A stretch of 64,000 nt of DNA from Palleronia rufa (lineage in GTDB: Bacteria > Pseudomonadota > Alphaproteobacteria > Rhodobacterales > Rhodobacteraceae), in contig NZ_JQEY01000001.1 of assembly GCF_000743715.1 (NCBI RefSeq), positions 431,406-495,405 of the forward strand, given 5' to 3'. Both the position numbers and the translations under genes were made by a program. The notes beneath the pieces were generated by a model. The model ran no database searches and was not told the DNA's origin. It saw only the letters and a program-made list of their open reading frames with translations. Position 1 is the stretch's first letter; the number at the start of each line of letters is the position of its first letter. Positions 1 through 9,114 of the stretch are shown here, in pieces.

Positions 1-157
1 GATTCTCTCCGAACACCCGGTGACCGTCTTCTAGGACCTGCGCGACACGCTCGTCCGGCTGCTTCTTGGACACCGCGACGAGGGTCACCGATCCGTCCGC
101 GCGACCGGCGCTCGCCTCGGCGCTGCGGATTCGGTTTGAAATTTCGGTCAGGTCCAT
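1..157 (-). CDS. yggS: YggS-family PLP-binding protein, N-terminal fragment
   Basis: The reading frame begins at the ATG whose complement is at 155-157 and runs off the left edge, so only about 52 N-terminal residues are visible. They contain VTLVAVSKKQP followed by HRVFGEN, the N-terminal signature of the YggS/PROSC family; the first lysine of the VSKK stretch corresponds to the PLP-binding lysine. Family members are cytosolic single-domain PLP carriers involved in vitamin B6 homeostasis. A clear GGAGGAAA ribosome site lies 5-12 bases upstream of the ATG. The rest of the gene, and therefore whether it is intact, cannot be judged. Confidence 0.85.
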   Translation of the reverse strand, partial: MDLTEISNRIRSAEASAGRADGSVTLVAVSKKQPDERVAQVLEDGHRVFGEN

Positions 158-205
158 GGCGTTTCCTCCTGCCGACTGTTTGGTCAAGGTGCGCGCAAAA
201 GAAAA

Positions 206-227
206 GGGCGGCTCAGAAGAGCCGCCC
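206..227 (-). terminator. Rho-independent terminator of the porin gene
   Basis: A perfect 9-bp stem (GGGCGGCTC / GAGCCGCCC) with a 4-base loop lies 25 bases past the porin stop codon. Read on the minus strand it is followed by TTTTCTTTT, so it fits an intrinsic terminator for the porin transcript and insulates it from the YggS-type gene. Confidence 0.85.
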
Positions 228-252
228 CGATCCGTCGTTCGATCCGATGGGA

Positions 253-1368
253 TCAGAAGGCCATCGCGATACCGAAGGAGTAGGTATCGTACTCCTGGTC
301 ATCGAGGTCGTCGCGGTTGATCTCATTCCGGCCGTAGCCCGCCTGAAGCTCGGCACCGCCGCCCAGGTCGTAGTTGGCGATCACGCCGATACCGCTGTTG
401 TCGCCACCGTCCTCGAAGTCGAACTTGCCGTAGTTCACGGCGACGAGGAAGCTGCCGAACTCGTAGCCCACGGCGACGCCGAAGTGCGAGTCGAGGAGGC
501 CGGCGTCCTCGAAACCGCCGAGGAAGGACTCGTCGAAGGACGAATAGTTCAGGATCGCCTGGATGCCGTTCTCCATGTTCAGCGACAGGCTTGCGCCGAT
601 GACGCTGGAGTCCATGTCGTCGATATCGTCGTTTATGCCGTCGCCGTCGGTGTCGACCGCAACGTTCATGCCCAGCTGCTGGTAGCCGATGCCGGCGCCA
701 AAGCTGATGCCAGCGAACTCACCGTTGTACTTCGCGCCGATGCCAAGGATCGTGTCGTTCTCGACCTGCGCGAAATCGTCCGCGGCATCCTCCAGAATTC
801 CGTCGCCGTTGGTGTCGATTTCCAGCGTGTCCGGATCGTCGTCGATCTCAGCCGACACGGCGATCGCGAAGTCACCGAAGGAGTAGTCATAGCGGGCAAC
901 CTGATCGTCGAACGTGCCGTCGAGCCCGTTGTTGCCGTAATAGCCGGCGTGCTCGTGGTTATCCCCGAGGGAGCTGCCGATGATCGCCTCGGTCATCGCG
1001 AAGTCGAGCGCGCCGTCGGTGTCGCCCATGGTGAGCGTGCCGAGCGAACCGGAGACGAAGATCGTCGCCCCGCCGTCGTCGGAATCGTCGCGGGTCGCGG
1101 CCGACTCACCCAGTCCGTCATCGGCGTTGTTGTCGCCGATCGACTCGTCCAGATCGACGGAGGCACCGAAAGTGAGGCCTGCATCTGTTTCGCCGGACAT
1201 GGAGAAGGTCACGTCGATATCCGTGTGGAACTGCGTGTCGATGCTGGTCCCGTCGGAGGCTTCGCCACCGAAAATACCCATCTCGGCGAAGCCCGAGACG
1301 TCGACATCTGCCATGGCGAAGGTCGTCGAAGCGACCAGAGCCGTGGAGGCAAGAAGAAGTTTGTTCAT
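253..1368 (-). CDS. Acidic outer-membrane porin (Rhodobacter type) with DxDGDG loops
   Basis: Predicted general porin of 371 residues: a signal peptide ending about MADV, then alternating beta-strand-like segments and a C-terminal aromatic residue (IAMAF) typical of beta-barrel outer-membrane proteins. It resembles Rhodobacter/Paracoccus porins in length and extreme Asp/Glu/Gly content. The start at MNKLLL is preferred over one four codons upstream because GAGGG lies just in front of it. Two insertions, near residues 185-196 and 239-250, read DTNGDG and DTDGDG followed by more acids. They match the calcium-binding pattern of EF-hand/thrombospondin type-3 loops, which is unusual inside a porin. 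Monocistronic, with its own terminator at 206-227. Family assignment is firm; the metal-binding idea is inference. Confidence 0.85.
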   Translation of the reverse strand: MNKLLLASTALVASTTFAMADVDVSGFAEMGIFGGEASDGTSIDTQFHTDIDVTFSMSGETDAGLTFGASVDLDESIGDNNADDGLGESAATRDDSDDGGATIFVSGSLGTLTMGDTDGALDFAMTEAIIGSSLGDNHEHAGYYGNNGLDGTFDDQVARYDYSFGDFAIAVSAEIDDDPDTLEIDTNGDGILEDAADDFAQVENDTILGIGAKYNGEFAGISFGAGIGYQQLGMNVAVDTDGDGINDDIDDMDSSVIGASLSLNMENGIQAILNYSSFDESFLGGFEDAGLLDSHFGVAVGYEFGSFLVAVNYGKFDFEDGGDNSGIGVIANYDLGGGAELQAGYGRNEINRDDLDDQEYDTYSFGIAMAF

Positions 1369-1980
1369 GTTTTCCCTCATGATCTTTTTCCGGCCCCAAG
1401 AGGTCCAAGTCGCCTCGTGGGTACAAGCGTGGAGTGCTCTTTTTCCCGCATTTCATCAAGCAAGGCGGCGCCCGCCGTGGGACGGCGGCAAACGGATGGT
1501 GCAGCGATGCCACAGTGGATGCGCAGGCACCGCTTAGACCGGGCCACGGGAGGGACTGAACGAAAGAAGGCGTGGAGACGCCGGGTGGACGGAAACAAGC
1601 GGCCGATCTTTACCGACGATGCGGGACGTGTCGGCTGCGCGATGATCGGGGGGCCCGATGTTCGGATGGTTGCGCGACCCGCACGATGCGCGGAAGCCTG
1701 AAAGCCGGAGGCCTCATGTTTCCTGCCAGTCGGAATTGTCGATCGGGCCGTTCACGAGGACCCGGGAGTCGCTGCCAGCCGCGTTGCTGACCCCGAAGCG
1801 CCTGGAGACGGGCCGGTTCGCGCGGTCGCCGGCGTGTAGAAAGCAGACGCGGAATACCGGGGCTTGGGCAAGACGACCGCCCTCATCCGACTGACTTATT
1901 GGGGGTTTCCTGCCGACCGGAGTTATTCCCGGCACATTCCTATGCGCGAAACTTAGGACCGACGGCGGACGCGACAGAAA
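1369..1980. other. Long intergenic region upstream of the porin
   Basis: About 600 bases separate the porin start from the terminator of the next minus-strand gene. Short open frames exist on both strands but none has a convincing ribosome site, signal peptide or family motif. The part next to the porin presumably carries its promoter and leader, though no clear -35/-10 pair could be picked out. It could hide a small RNA; nothing in the sequence proves that. Confidence 0.4.
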
Positions 1981-2007
1981 ACGGGCGACAGTAAAACCGC
2001 CGCCCGT
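1981..2007 (-). terminator. Possible terminator downstream of the small secreted gene
   Basis: ACGGGCG and CGCCCGT form a 7-bp stem with a 13-base loop. On the minus strand it is followed by TTTCT. It lies about 80 bases beyond the stop of the gene at 2085-2345. The loop is large and the U-run short, so this is a moderate call. Confidence 0.4.
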
Positions 2008-2084
2008 GCCGCAGAACTAACAAGGGCTCGCCCGAGCGACGACCCTGGATCCGCAACCGGCCGGGGTCGAAGGGCGGAAGCAGC

Positions 2085-2345
2085 TTACATGTTGTCTTCG
2101 ACGATCGATTCGATCTTGTTGCACTTGTCGCTGCCGTCGTCCGACGAATCGGCCAGAACGATGCCCGAGACCTGCGCCATGGTCAGGTTCATCGCGTCCT
2201 CTTCTTCCATGGAAATGTTGCAGCCGGTCAGCGCGTCGTTCACCTTGCCGGAGAGCATGGTCATCTCATCGGGCATGTGGGCAGCAGCGAAAGCCGAACT
2301 GGCGACGAAGGACGTTGCGGCGGCGATGGTCAGAATACGCTTCAT
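2085..2345 (-). CDS. Small secreted two-cysteine protein
   Basis: 86-residue protein with a clean signal peptide (MKRILTIAAATS, cleavage after the ASSAFA-A region) and a short acidic mature part with exactly two cysteines, C42 and C75, which could form a disulfide in the periplasm. No known family was recognised. The mature region shares its 32-residue Cys spacing and a DD-x-[ST]-[DE]-x-C-x-[KR]-[IL]-[EQ] pattern with the partial protein at 63712-64000, so the two look like paralogues. It stands alone, with its own probable terminator. GC-rich codon use like its neighbours argues for a native gene. Function unknown. Confidence 0.7.
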   Translation of the reverse strand: MKRILTIAAATSFVASSAFAAAHMPDEMTMLSGKVNDALTGCNISMEEEDAMNLTMAQVSGIVLADSSDDGSDKCNKIESIVEDNM

Positions 2346-2611
2346 TTGGATAACCTTTCAAAGCGGGTTTCGTTTGCCCGGAGGGGCGGTTGATTTTGGA
2401 CGGCAACCAAAACTGGCAACCGTCCGATACGGGTGACTTAGAGCCGTAATGACCGGAAGTCACGACAATTTCCGAAAAGATCGCAATCGCGATCTCTTGG
2501 ATTCACGCATTTGTCACTCGGCGACACAACCGTTTCCAGCGGATTTGGTTCCTTGCCCGCGGGCGGCGCGTCGGCTAGTCAAAAGGCGCCTGAGGCGACG
2601 GGACGGGAACA

Positions 2612-3079
2612 ATGCGCATCGACAGAAAACTGCTGACGGGCTTCGCGGGCCTTGCGCTGATCGCACTGGGGGCCTGCAGCGGCAACGACGAAGCGACCCT
2701 GCGCCAGCGCGAGAACGTAGAGGCATTCGCCCAGCGCGAGACGATCTGGGATCTGTTCCGCAACGTCGACGATCCGAACCGTACCGTCGAGGTCAACAAA
2801 TACATCTGGGCCGCGGCGCAGGAGGTGCTGGACTTCCTGCCGTTGGAAACGGCGGACCCGTTCTCGGGCGTGCTGGCCTATGGCTATGGGACGCCCCCCG
2901 GCGGCGGGCCGGCCTATCGCGCAACGGTCTACGTCCAGGACCCCGCATTGGATGCGCGGTCGCTCAACCTGGCGCTGGCCACCCGCGCGGGACCGGTGAC
3001 CCCCGCCACCAGCCGCGCGGTCGAGGACGCGATCCTGACGCGGGCACGTCAATTGCGTCTGCGGGACGGCCGGCTCTAG
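2612..3079 (+). CDS. DUF3576-family lipoprotein
   Basis: 155-residue predicted lipoprotein. An N-terminal hydrophobic segment ends in the lipobox LGAC with the acylated cysteine at residue 22. The remainder (NVDDPNRTVEVNKYIWAAA, then a middle part with PFSG, YGYGTPP and AYRATVYV) matches the DUF3576 family, which in alphaproteobacteria is commonly found next to leuS and lptE as here. Its role is not established; location and co-occurrence suggest the cell envelope. The gene faces the glycosyltransferase and the two stop codons overlap in the tetranucleotide CTAG. Confidence 0.8.
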   Translation: MRIDRKLLTGFAGLALIALGACSGNDEATLRQRENVEAFAQRETIWDLFRNVDDPNRTVEVNKYIWAAAQEVLDFLPLETADPFSGVLAYGYGTPPGGGPAYRATVYVQDPALDARSLNLALATRAGPVTPATSRAVEDAILTRARQLRLRDGRL

Positions 3080-3088
3080 GACCCGGCC
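3068..3088. terminator. Hairpin across overlapping convergent stops
   Basis: GGCCGG (3068-3073) and CCGGCC (3083-3088) flank the CTAG that contains both stop codons of the convergent genes. The hairpin could end transcription in both directions, but there is no U-run on either side. Confidence 0.35.
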
Positions 3089-4314
3089 AGCGCTTCGATC
3101 CAACGGAATTGCGCCGGCAGGCACACGCGCCTGAGATCGTAGTCATGCACGATCCGGCGCCGTGCCGCCGTCCCCAGCCGGGCGCGCAGATCGGCGTCCC
3201 CGGCCAGTTGCGTGACCCGGTCGATCAATGCGGCACGATCGAAGAAGTCGAACAGCAGCCCGGTCCGATCGTGGTCGATTACCTCCCTTACCGGCGCCGT
3301 GTCGGAGGCGGCGATGGCGCATCCGGCACTCATCGCCTCCATCAACGACCAGCTGAGCACGAAGGGATAGGTCAGATAGAGATGCACCGTCGAAACCTGG
3401 AGCAGGCGGGTAAATGGTCCGCGCTGCAGCCGCCCGGCAAAGTGGATCCGGTCCCAGTCGCTGTCCGACAGGTCGCGGCCGACTTCCGACAGCAGCTTCT
3501 TCTTCCAGGTCCCGCCCTCCTTCGGAGCGGTGCCGTAGCTGACCCCGTCATCGCCCACGATCACGAACCGTGCCCGCGGCAGGCGGCGCAGAAGCTCCGG
3601 CAGCGCGCGCATGAAGACGTGAAACCCGCGATAGGGCTCCAAATTGCGATTCACGAAGGTCACGATCTGCTGGCCGTTGTTGAACGTCCCATGTCCCTCC
3701 AGGGTCAGGCTGGCATCGGGGTCGGGACGAAGATCGTCGGTGTCGATGCCGTCGAACACGACCGAGATCCTGTTTCGCAGCTCTGCCGGGTGCGCGTCGG
3801 CCTGCCAGCGCGTCGGGCTGATCCCGGCGTTCGCGGATTCGAGCTGCAGGCGCATGGCAAGGTTCTTCATCTCGATCCGCGGAAGGCGACCGATCTCCTC
3901 GACGGGTTCGAACTCGGGGTCAAAGCCGATGTCCGCCCCACTGGCGCGATAGAAGAATTCACAGAACACCCCGATTCGCGCGCCGGGCCAGACATGCCGC
4001 AGGTAGAGCGCCTCTCCCCAGCCGCTGTGGGCCACGATCAGGTCCGGGTTCAGTCCGCGCGCCTTCAGCGCCTCGCAGGCCTGGAAGACCACCGCCCCCC
4101 GCTCCGTCGCGGCGCTGAATGTCCGTGCCCAGGGGTGGACGCCGCCGGTGTCCCGTTCCTTGAACGGATAGGGAATCACATCGACCCCCCGCCAGGTCCG
4201 GCGTTCCGCCACGCGCGAGGTCAGCGCGAAGACGCGGTGACCGGCCTGCGCCAGGGCGGGCGCAAGATGGGTGAACTGGCCGGGAAAGTTCTGGTGGAGG
4301 AAAAGCACGATCAT
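3076..4314 (-). CDS. Glycosyltransferase, family 4 (GT-B fold)
   Basis: 412-residue retaining-type glycosyltransferase. The N-terminal domain starts MIVLFLHQNFPGQF, a typical first strand of the acceptor domain. The C-terminal domain carries FVNRNLEPYRGFHVFMRALP, RFVIVGDDG and HLYLTYPFVLSWSLMEAMSAGC, followed by a VREVIDHDRTGLLFD nucleotide-sugar-binding segment with the usual acidic residue. Acceptor and donor cannot be read from the sequence; envelope polysaccharide or lipid glycosylation is the usual role. The first ATG that begins the fold (4314) is used; an upstream TTG at 4344 would add ten residues. Soluble or membrane-associated, no transmembrane helix. No operon partner: it faces DUF3576 and diverges from leuS. 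Confidence 0.85.
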   Translation of the reverse strand: MIVLFLHQNFPGQFTHLAPALAQAGHRVFALTSRVAERRTWRGVDVIPYPFKERDTGGVHPWARTFSAATERGAVVFQACEALKARGLNPDLIVAHSGWGEALYLRHVWPGARIGVFCEFFYRASGADIGFDPEFEPVEEIGRLPRIEMKNLAMRLQLESANAGISPTRWQADAHPAELRNRISVVFDGIDTDDLRPDPDASLTLEGHGTFNNGQQIVTFVNRNLEPYRGFHVFMRALPELLRRLPRARFVIVGDDGVSYGTAPKEGGTWKKKLLSEVGRDLSDSDWDRIHFAGRLQRGPFTRLLQVSTVHLYLTYPFVLSWSLMEAMSAGCAIAASDTAPVREVIDHDRTGLLFDFFDRAALIDRVTQLAGDADLRARLGTAARRRIVHDYDLRRVCLPAQFRWIEALAGS

Positions 4315-4426
4315 GGCGATTTGATGCCCGACGAATCCGGCCAAGGTAAGGCGGGAGCGGGCTGGACCCTGCGTCTTGCCCTGCCTATCAATGCGCCATT
4401 CGCATGGACCCGGGGACCAGGCCGCA

Positions 4427-6976
4427 ATGGATCGCTACGACGCCGCAAAGATCGAGCCGAAATGGCAACAGGCGTGGGACAGCGCGGGCTGCTTCGCCGC
4501 GAAGGCCGATCCGTCGAGGCCGAAATACTACGTGCTCGAAATGTTTCCATATCCGTCGGGCAACCTGCATATCGGGCATGTGCGCAACTACGCCATGGGC
4601 GATGTCGTCGCGCGCTACAAGCTGGCCACCGGCCATGCCGTCCTGCACCCGATGGGGTGGGACGCCTTCGGTCTGCCGGCCGAGAACGCCGCGATCGAGC
4701 GCGGCGTGCATCCCGGCGACTGGACCTATGCCAACATCGACGCGATGAAGTCGCAGTTCGCGCGGCTCGGCCTGACGCTCGACTGGAGCCGGGAGTTCGC
4801 CACCTGCGATCCGGAATACTACGGCCAGCAACAGTCGATGTTCCTCGACTTTCTGGAAAAGGGCCTGGTGTACCGCAAGAACGCGGTGGTGAACTGGGAT
4901 CCGGTGGACATGACCGTGCTGGCCAACGAGCAGGTCGAGGACGGGAAGGGCTGGCGCTCCGGCGCGACGGTCGAGCGGCGAGAGCTGACGCAGTGGTTCT
5001 TCCGCATCTCCGACTATGCGGAGGATCTGCTGGCGGCTCTGGACCGGCTCGACGACTGGCCCGAGAAGGTCAAGTCGATGCAGCGCAACTGGATCGGCAA
5101 GTCGCGCGGCCTGCAATTCGCCTTCGGACTTGACGGCGGCCCAGACGGGCACGACCGGATCGAAGTCTATACGACCCGCCCCGACACGCTCATGGGGGCA
5201 AGCTTTGTCGGGATCTCTCCCGACCACCCGCTGGCCCGCGCGCTGGAGGCCGACAATGCCGATCTTGCCGCCTTCAGCGCCGAATGCCGCAGGATGGGTA
5301 CCGCGGAGGAAGAGCTGGAAAAGGCCGAGAAGCGCGGCTTCGACAGCGGGCTGAGCGTTCGCCATCCGTTCGACACCGCACGCACGCTGCCGGTCTATGT
5401 CGCCAACTTCATCCTGATGGACTACGGCACCGGCGCGATCTTCGGCTGCCCGGCCCATGATGCGCGCGACCTGGAGTTCGCGCGCAAATACGATCTTCCC
5501 GTCGTGTCGGTGTTCGAACCCTCCTCCGGCACGCATACCGCGCCGGAGGAGGGTGGCGCAGCCTACGTCCCGCCCAAGACCGAAGCGGTCCGCTACATCC
5601 GCGGCTTTGCGGGGACGGAGCACCAGACCGGAGAGGCGGCCATCGACGCCGCCATCGACTTCTGCGAGGGCAACGGCGTCGGCCTCGGCGTTACCAAGTT
5701 CCGCCTGCGCGACTGGGGCCTCAGCCGCCAGCGCTACTGGGGCTGCCCGATCCCCGTGGTCCATTGCGACGGCTGCGGCGTGGTGGCGGAGAAGAAGGAG
5801 AACCTGCCCATCGAACTGCCCCGCGACGTGGAGTTCGACCGTTCCGGCAACCCGCTGGATCGCCATCCGACCTGGCGCGACGTGCCCTGCCCCTCCTGCG
5901 GCCAGCCTGCCCGGCGTGAGACCGATACGATGGACACGTTCGTGGACTCTTCGTGGTACTACGCGCGCTTCACCTCCCCCGGCGCCACCACGCCGACCGA
6001 TCCCGACGAGAGTGCCTACTGGATGAACGTCGACCAGTATATCGGCGGGGTCGAGCATGCGATCCTGCACCTGCTCTATTCCCGCTTCTTCGCCCGCGCG
6101 ATGCACATCTGCGGCCATCTCCCCGCCAAGGCGATCGAACCCTTCGATGCGCTGTTCACTCAGGGCATGGTCACCCATGAGATCTATCAGACCCGCGATG
6201 CCCAGGGACGCGTCGTTTATCATTTTCCGCATGAAGTGACGGACAAGAAACTCGCCGACGGCACCCCGGTCGGAGTCATCCCGTCCGCCAAGATGTCCAA
6301 GTCCAAGCGCAACGTCGTCGACCCGGTGGAGATCATCGACCGCTTCGGCGCCGACACCGCGCGCTGGTTCGTGTTGTCCGACAGCCCGCCGGAACGCGAC
6401 GTGGAATGGACCGATGCCGGGGCGGAGGCGGCCGCCAAGCACCTGGCGCGGGTCTATCGCATCGCGCTGGCGGCCCGGGACGCCGAACAGGCCGGCACCG
6501 GCGACGCGGACCTGCGGTGCGAGACCCACAAGGCCATCCACGACGTGACGGTCGGCATCGAAAGCTTCGGCTTCAACGCGGCCATCGCGCGGCTCTACGC
6601 CTTCGCCAACACACTGTCGAAGTCCCGCGCCGGGCGTTCCGCACAAATCGAGGCCGCGCGCACGCTTGCGCAACTCATGTCGCCTATGACCCCGCACCTG
6701 TCCGAAGAGATCTGGCAGATGCTGGGCGGTGAGGGGCTGATCGCCCTGGCGCCATGGCCCCGCGCCGATCCGGCCCTGCTGATCGAGGATGAGATCACCA
6801 TGGCCGTCCAGGTCAACGGCAAGCGCCGCGACGAGATCACGGTCGCGCGCGATCTGCCGAAGGATCAGGTCGAGACCCTGGCGCTCGGCTCCGAGGCAGT
6901 GCGCCGGTCGCTCGACGGGAAGGCCCCGAAGAAGGTGATCGTCGTCCCCGGCAGGATCGTCAATGTCGTCGTCTGA
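4427..6976 (+). CDS. leuS: Leucyl-tRNA synthetase
   Basis: 849-residue class I aminoacyl-tRNA synthetase that charges tRNA-Leu. HIGH is at residues 48-51 (in [14 protein letters not shown]), the KMSKS loop starts at K622, and a large CP1 editing insertion lies between them. The [13 protein letters not shown] and [13 protein letters not shown] segments are characteristic of LeuRS. Length matches the bacterial enzyme. The start [14 protein letters not shown] is chosen because the alignable family sequence begins there. The downstream lptE gene starts inside the last 14 bases of leuS, so leuS-lptE-holA-gst form one transcription unit. Confidence 0.98.
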   Translation: MDRYDAAKIEPKWQQAWDSAGCFAAKADPSRPKYYVLEMFPYPSGNLHIGHVRNYAMGDVVARYKLATGHAVLHPMGWDAFGLPAENAAIERGVHPGDWTYANIDAMKSQFARLGLTLDWSREFATCDPEYYGQQQSMFLDFLEKGLVYRKNAVVNWDPVDMTVLANEQVEDGKGWRSGATVERRELTQWFFRISDYAEDLLAALDRLDDWPEKVKSMQRNWIGKSRGLQFAFGLDGGPDGHDRIEVYTTRPDTLMGASFVGISPDHPLARALEADNADLAAFSAECRRMGTAEEELEKAEKRGFDSGLSVRHPFDTARTLPVYVANFILMDYGTGAIFGCPAHDARDLEFARKYDLPVVSVFEPSSGTHTAPEEGGAAYVPPKTEAVRYIRGFAGTEHQTGEAAIDAAIDFCEGNGVGLGVTKFRLRDWGLSRQRYWGCPIPVVHCDGCGVVAEKKENLPIELPRDVEFDRSGNPLDRHPTWRDVPCPSCGQPARRETDTMDTFVDSSWYYARFTSPGATTPTDPDESAYWMNVDQYIGGVEHAILHLLYSRFFARAMHICGHLPAKAIEPFDALFTQGMVTHEIYQTRDAQGRVVYHFPHEVTDKKLADGTPVGVIPSAKMSKSKRNVVDPVEIIDRFGADTARWFVLSDSPPERDVEWTDAGAEAAAKHLARVYRIALAARDAEQAGTGDADLRCETHKAIHDVTVGIESFGFNAAIARLYAFANTLSKSRAGRSAQIEAARTLAQLMSPMTPHLSEEIWQMLGGEGLIALAPWPRADPALLIEDEITMAVQVNGKRRDEITVARDLPKDQVETLALGSEAVRRSLDGKAPKKVIVVPGRIVNVVV

Positions 6977-7511
6977 CGCCCCCCTTGGTGCGCTGTCGCG
7001 CCGCGCGCTTCTGGCACTGGCCCTCACCGGGCTTGCCGCCGCCTGTGGCTTCACGCCGGTCTACGGACCCGCGGGCGTCGCCCGGGGGCTTTCGGGTCAG
7101 ATCGCCATCGACGCGCCCCGCGACGAAGCGGGCTATCTTCTCGTCCGCACTCTGGAGGAACGCCTGGGCCGCGCCCCGTCCGCGGCACCCTATCGACTGT
7201 CGGCGAAGATCGCCCTGCAAGAGGAAGGGCTGGGCATCACCCGGGAACGGGAGATCACGAGGATCCGCCTGGTCGGCACGCTCGACTACACCCTGTCGGA
7301 AACCGGTACGAACACCGTGCTCCAGACCGGCACCGTCACCAATTTCACCAGTTACTCCGCGCCGGTGTTCGGCGCCGACCGGCGGTCGATCGCGGGCAAT
7401 CCCGTGACGATTCGCGCGGCGGAACGGGACGCGCTGTCGCGGCTCATGACGATCCTGGCCGACCAGCTGACCTCCAGGCTTCTGGCGTCCGCGGGGGAGT
7501 GGCAGGGGTGA
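6963..7511 (+). CDS. lptE: LPS-assembly lipoprotein LptE
   Basis: 182-residue lipoprotein. A twin-arginine-like [10 protein letters not shown] leader runs into the lipobox LAAAC, then CGFTPVYGP, the signature N-terminus of alphaproteobacterial LptE. LptE plugs the LptD barrel in the outer membrane and helps insert lipopolysaccharide into the outer leaflet. The gene overlaps leuS by 14 bases and its stop overlaps the GTG start of holA (GTGA), a conserved arrangement in this bacterial class. The ATG at 6963 gives the expected lead-in to the signal peptide. Confidence 0.9.
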   Translation: MSSSDAPLGALSRRALLALALTGLAAACGFTPVYGPAGVARGLSGQIAIDAPRDEAGYLLVRTLEERLGRAPSAAPYRLSAKIALQEEGLGITREREITRIRLVGTLDYTLSETGTNTVLQTGTVTNFTSYSAPVFGADRRSIAGNPVTIRAAERDALSRLMTILADQLTSRLLASAGEWQG

Positions 7512-8527
7512 AGCTCTCCGCACGCGACGCCGACAGCTGGATCGCCAAGCCCCCAGGCGACCGCCCCGGCACGCTGATCTATGGCGACGACGGGATGCGC
7601 GTGGCGCTGAAGCGGCAGAGCCTTGTCGCCAATCTCGCCGGTCCCGCCGCGGACGAGGAGATGCGCCTGACCCGCATCCAGGCCGGGGACCTGCGCAAGG
7701 AGAAGACCCTGCTCGACGATGCGCTCAAGGCCCAGGGGTTCTTTCCCGGCACCCGCGTCGCCCTGGTGGAGGACGCGACGGCCAATGTCGCCGACCGCAT
7801 CGTTGCGGCGCTGTCGGACTGGCGGCCGGGCGACGCCCATGTGGTCGTCACCGCCGGCGCGCTCAAGGCGACCTCTCCCTTGCGCAAGGCGTTCGAGAAA
7901 CATCCCCGGGCGGGCTGCATCGCCGTCTACGACACGCCCCCCGACCGCGCGGAAGTCGAGCGCTGGGTGTCCGAAGCCGGCCTGACCACCGACCGCGATG
8001 CGATGGCCGCGCTGGTCGCGCTGGCGCAGGATCTGGGTCCGGGCGACCTTCGGCAACTGATCGCTAAGTTGTCGCTCTACAAGCTGGACGACGGCGCCGC
8101 CCTCTCTGTCGTGGACGTCGGCGCCTGCGCCCCCGCCTCTACAGAGGCGGACCTGAACGACGTGCTGAACGCTACCGCCGACGGAAAGGCGTCCGACATC
8201 GGCCCGATACTGACCCGGCTAGAGGCGCAGGGCGCGCAGCCCGTGTCCATCGTGATCGCCGCGAACCGGCATTTCCGCCAGCTTCACGCCGCCGCCTCCG
8301 ATCCCGGCGGCGCGGGTGCGGGCATCGGCAGGCTGCGCCCGCCGGTCTATGGACCGCGCCGGAATGCGATGCTGCGGCAGGCCCAGCGGCTGGGCCTGCA
8401 CCGTCTGGAGGACGCTCTGGGCCTGCTGACAGAGACCGACCTGACCTTGCGCTCCGCCGCGCGGGTGCCGCAGATGGCACTGACGGAACGCACGCTGATC
8501 CGGCTGGCGATGATGGGGAAACGCTGA
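7508..8527 (+). CDS. holA: DNA polymerase III subunit delta
   Basis: 339-residue delta subunit of the clamp loader, the wrench that opens the beta sliding clamp. The N-terminus [12 protein letters not shown] and the segments LIYGDDGMRVALKRQSL and DLGPGDLRQLIAKLSLY fit HolA, and the C-terminal helical collar domain is present. The GTG at 7508 is preferred over the GTG at 7499: it overlaps the lptE stop (GTGA), has a GGGGGAG ribosome site at suitable spacing, and begins where the family normally begins. It is followed with a one-base overlap (TGATG) by the glutathione S-transferase gene. Confidence 0.93.
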   Translation: MKLSARDADSWIAKPPGDRPGTLIYGDDGMRVALKRQSLVANLAGPAADEEMRLTRIQAGDLRKEKTLLDDALKAQGFFPGTRVALVEDATANVADRIVAALSDWRPGDAHVVVTAGALKATSPLRKAFEKHPRAGCIAVYDTPPDRAEVERWVSEAGLTTDRDAMAALVALAQDLGPGDLRQLIAKLSLYKLDDGAALSVVDVGACAPASTEADLNDVLNATADGKASDIGPILTRLEAQGAQPVSIVIAANRHFRQLHAAASDPGGAGAGIGRLRPPVYGPRRNAMLRQAQRLGLHRLEDALGLLTETDLTLRSAARVPQMALTERTLIRLAMMGKR

Positions 8528-9114
8528 TGCTGACACTTTTCGGATCGTCCAGCACACGCGCCATGCGGGCGCTCTGGATGCTGGAGGAACTCGGCCTCGG
8601 GTTCGATCATGTGCCTTGCCCGCCCCGCGCGCCGGAATTGTCGGGCCGGACCGTCCTGGGCAAGGTCCCGGTGCTGGAAGCCGACGGCGCGGACATCACC
8701 GACTCCACCGCGATCCTGACCTATCTGGCCGACCGAGAAGGCCGGTTCACCGCGCCGGCCGGCAGCGTTGCGCGAGCCCGGCAGGATGCGCTGACGTTCC
8801 AGATCCTGGATGAGTTCGACGCCCTTCTCTGGACCGCCGCCCGCCACACCTTCATCCTGCCGCAAGAGCACCGCATCCCGGCCATCAAAGAGCCGCTGCG
8901 CTGGGAGTTCCAGCGCAACGTCGATCGGCTGATGCAGCGGATGGAGGGCGCGTACCTCATGGGCGACGATCTGACGATACCGGACATCGTCGCGGTCCAC
9001 TGCGGAAGCTGGGCGAAAGTCGCGAAGTTTCCGGTCGAGAACGCGCAATTCACCGCATATTGTGACCGGGCGCGCGCGCGCGACGGCTACCGTCGCGCGG
9101 CGGCCAGGGACTGA
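8527..9114 (+). CDS. Glutathione S-transferase family protein
   Basis: 195-residue two-domain GST. The N-terminal thioredoxin-like domain has SSSTRAMRALWMLEELGL, the cis-proline motif KVPVLE and the glutathione-binding DSTAILTYL. The C-terminal domain is all-helical, with the N-capping/hydrophobic staple stretch LTIPDIVAVHCGSWA. The likely catalytic Ser is in the first loop (GSSSTRA). Substrate unknown. It is the last gene of the leuS operon. Its TGA directly abuts the TCA stop complement of the convergent GH13 gene, making a shared palindromic TGATCA. A (CG)n run near 9070 encodes the Arg-Ala-rich tail. Confidence 0.88.
   Translation: MLTLFGSSSTRAMRALWMLEELGLGFDHVPCPPRAPELSGRTVLGKVPVLEADGADITDSTAILTYLADREGRFTAPAGSVARARQDALTFQILDEFDALLWTAARHTFILPQEHRIPAIKEPLRWEFQRNVDRLMQRMEGAYLMGDDLTIPDIVAVHCGSWAKVAKFPVENAQFTAYCDRARARDGYRRAAARD

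Noticed and set aside
136-1701. 521-codon plus-strand frame over the porin
   Set aside because: Antisense shadow of the porin with an implausible Val-rich composition and no start context.
1658-1935. Small ORFs of 72-78 codons in the porin upstream region
   Set aside because: No ribosome site, signal peptide or motif; overlapping frames on both strands are equally open.
3900-3920. tRNA T-arm-like GGTTCGAA sequence
   Set aside because: It lies inside the glycosyltransferase gene and no cloverleaf can be formed around it.
4388-7054. 888-codon open frame antisense to leuS
   Set aside because: It mirrors the leuS gene on the other strand, a usual result of high GC content. Its translation has no family motif and leuS is unmistakable.
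9070-9082. (CG)n run as a possible Z-DNA element
   Set aside because: It encodes an Arg-Ala repeat at the end of the GST and is short; GC-rich genomes contain many such runs.
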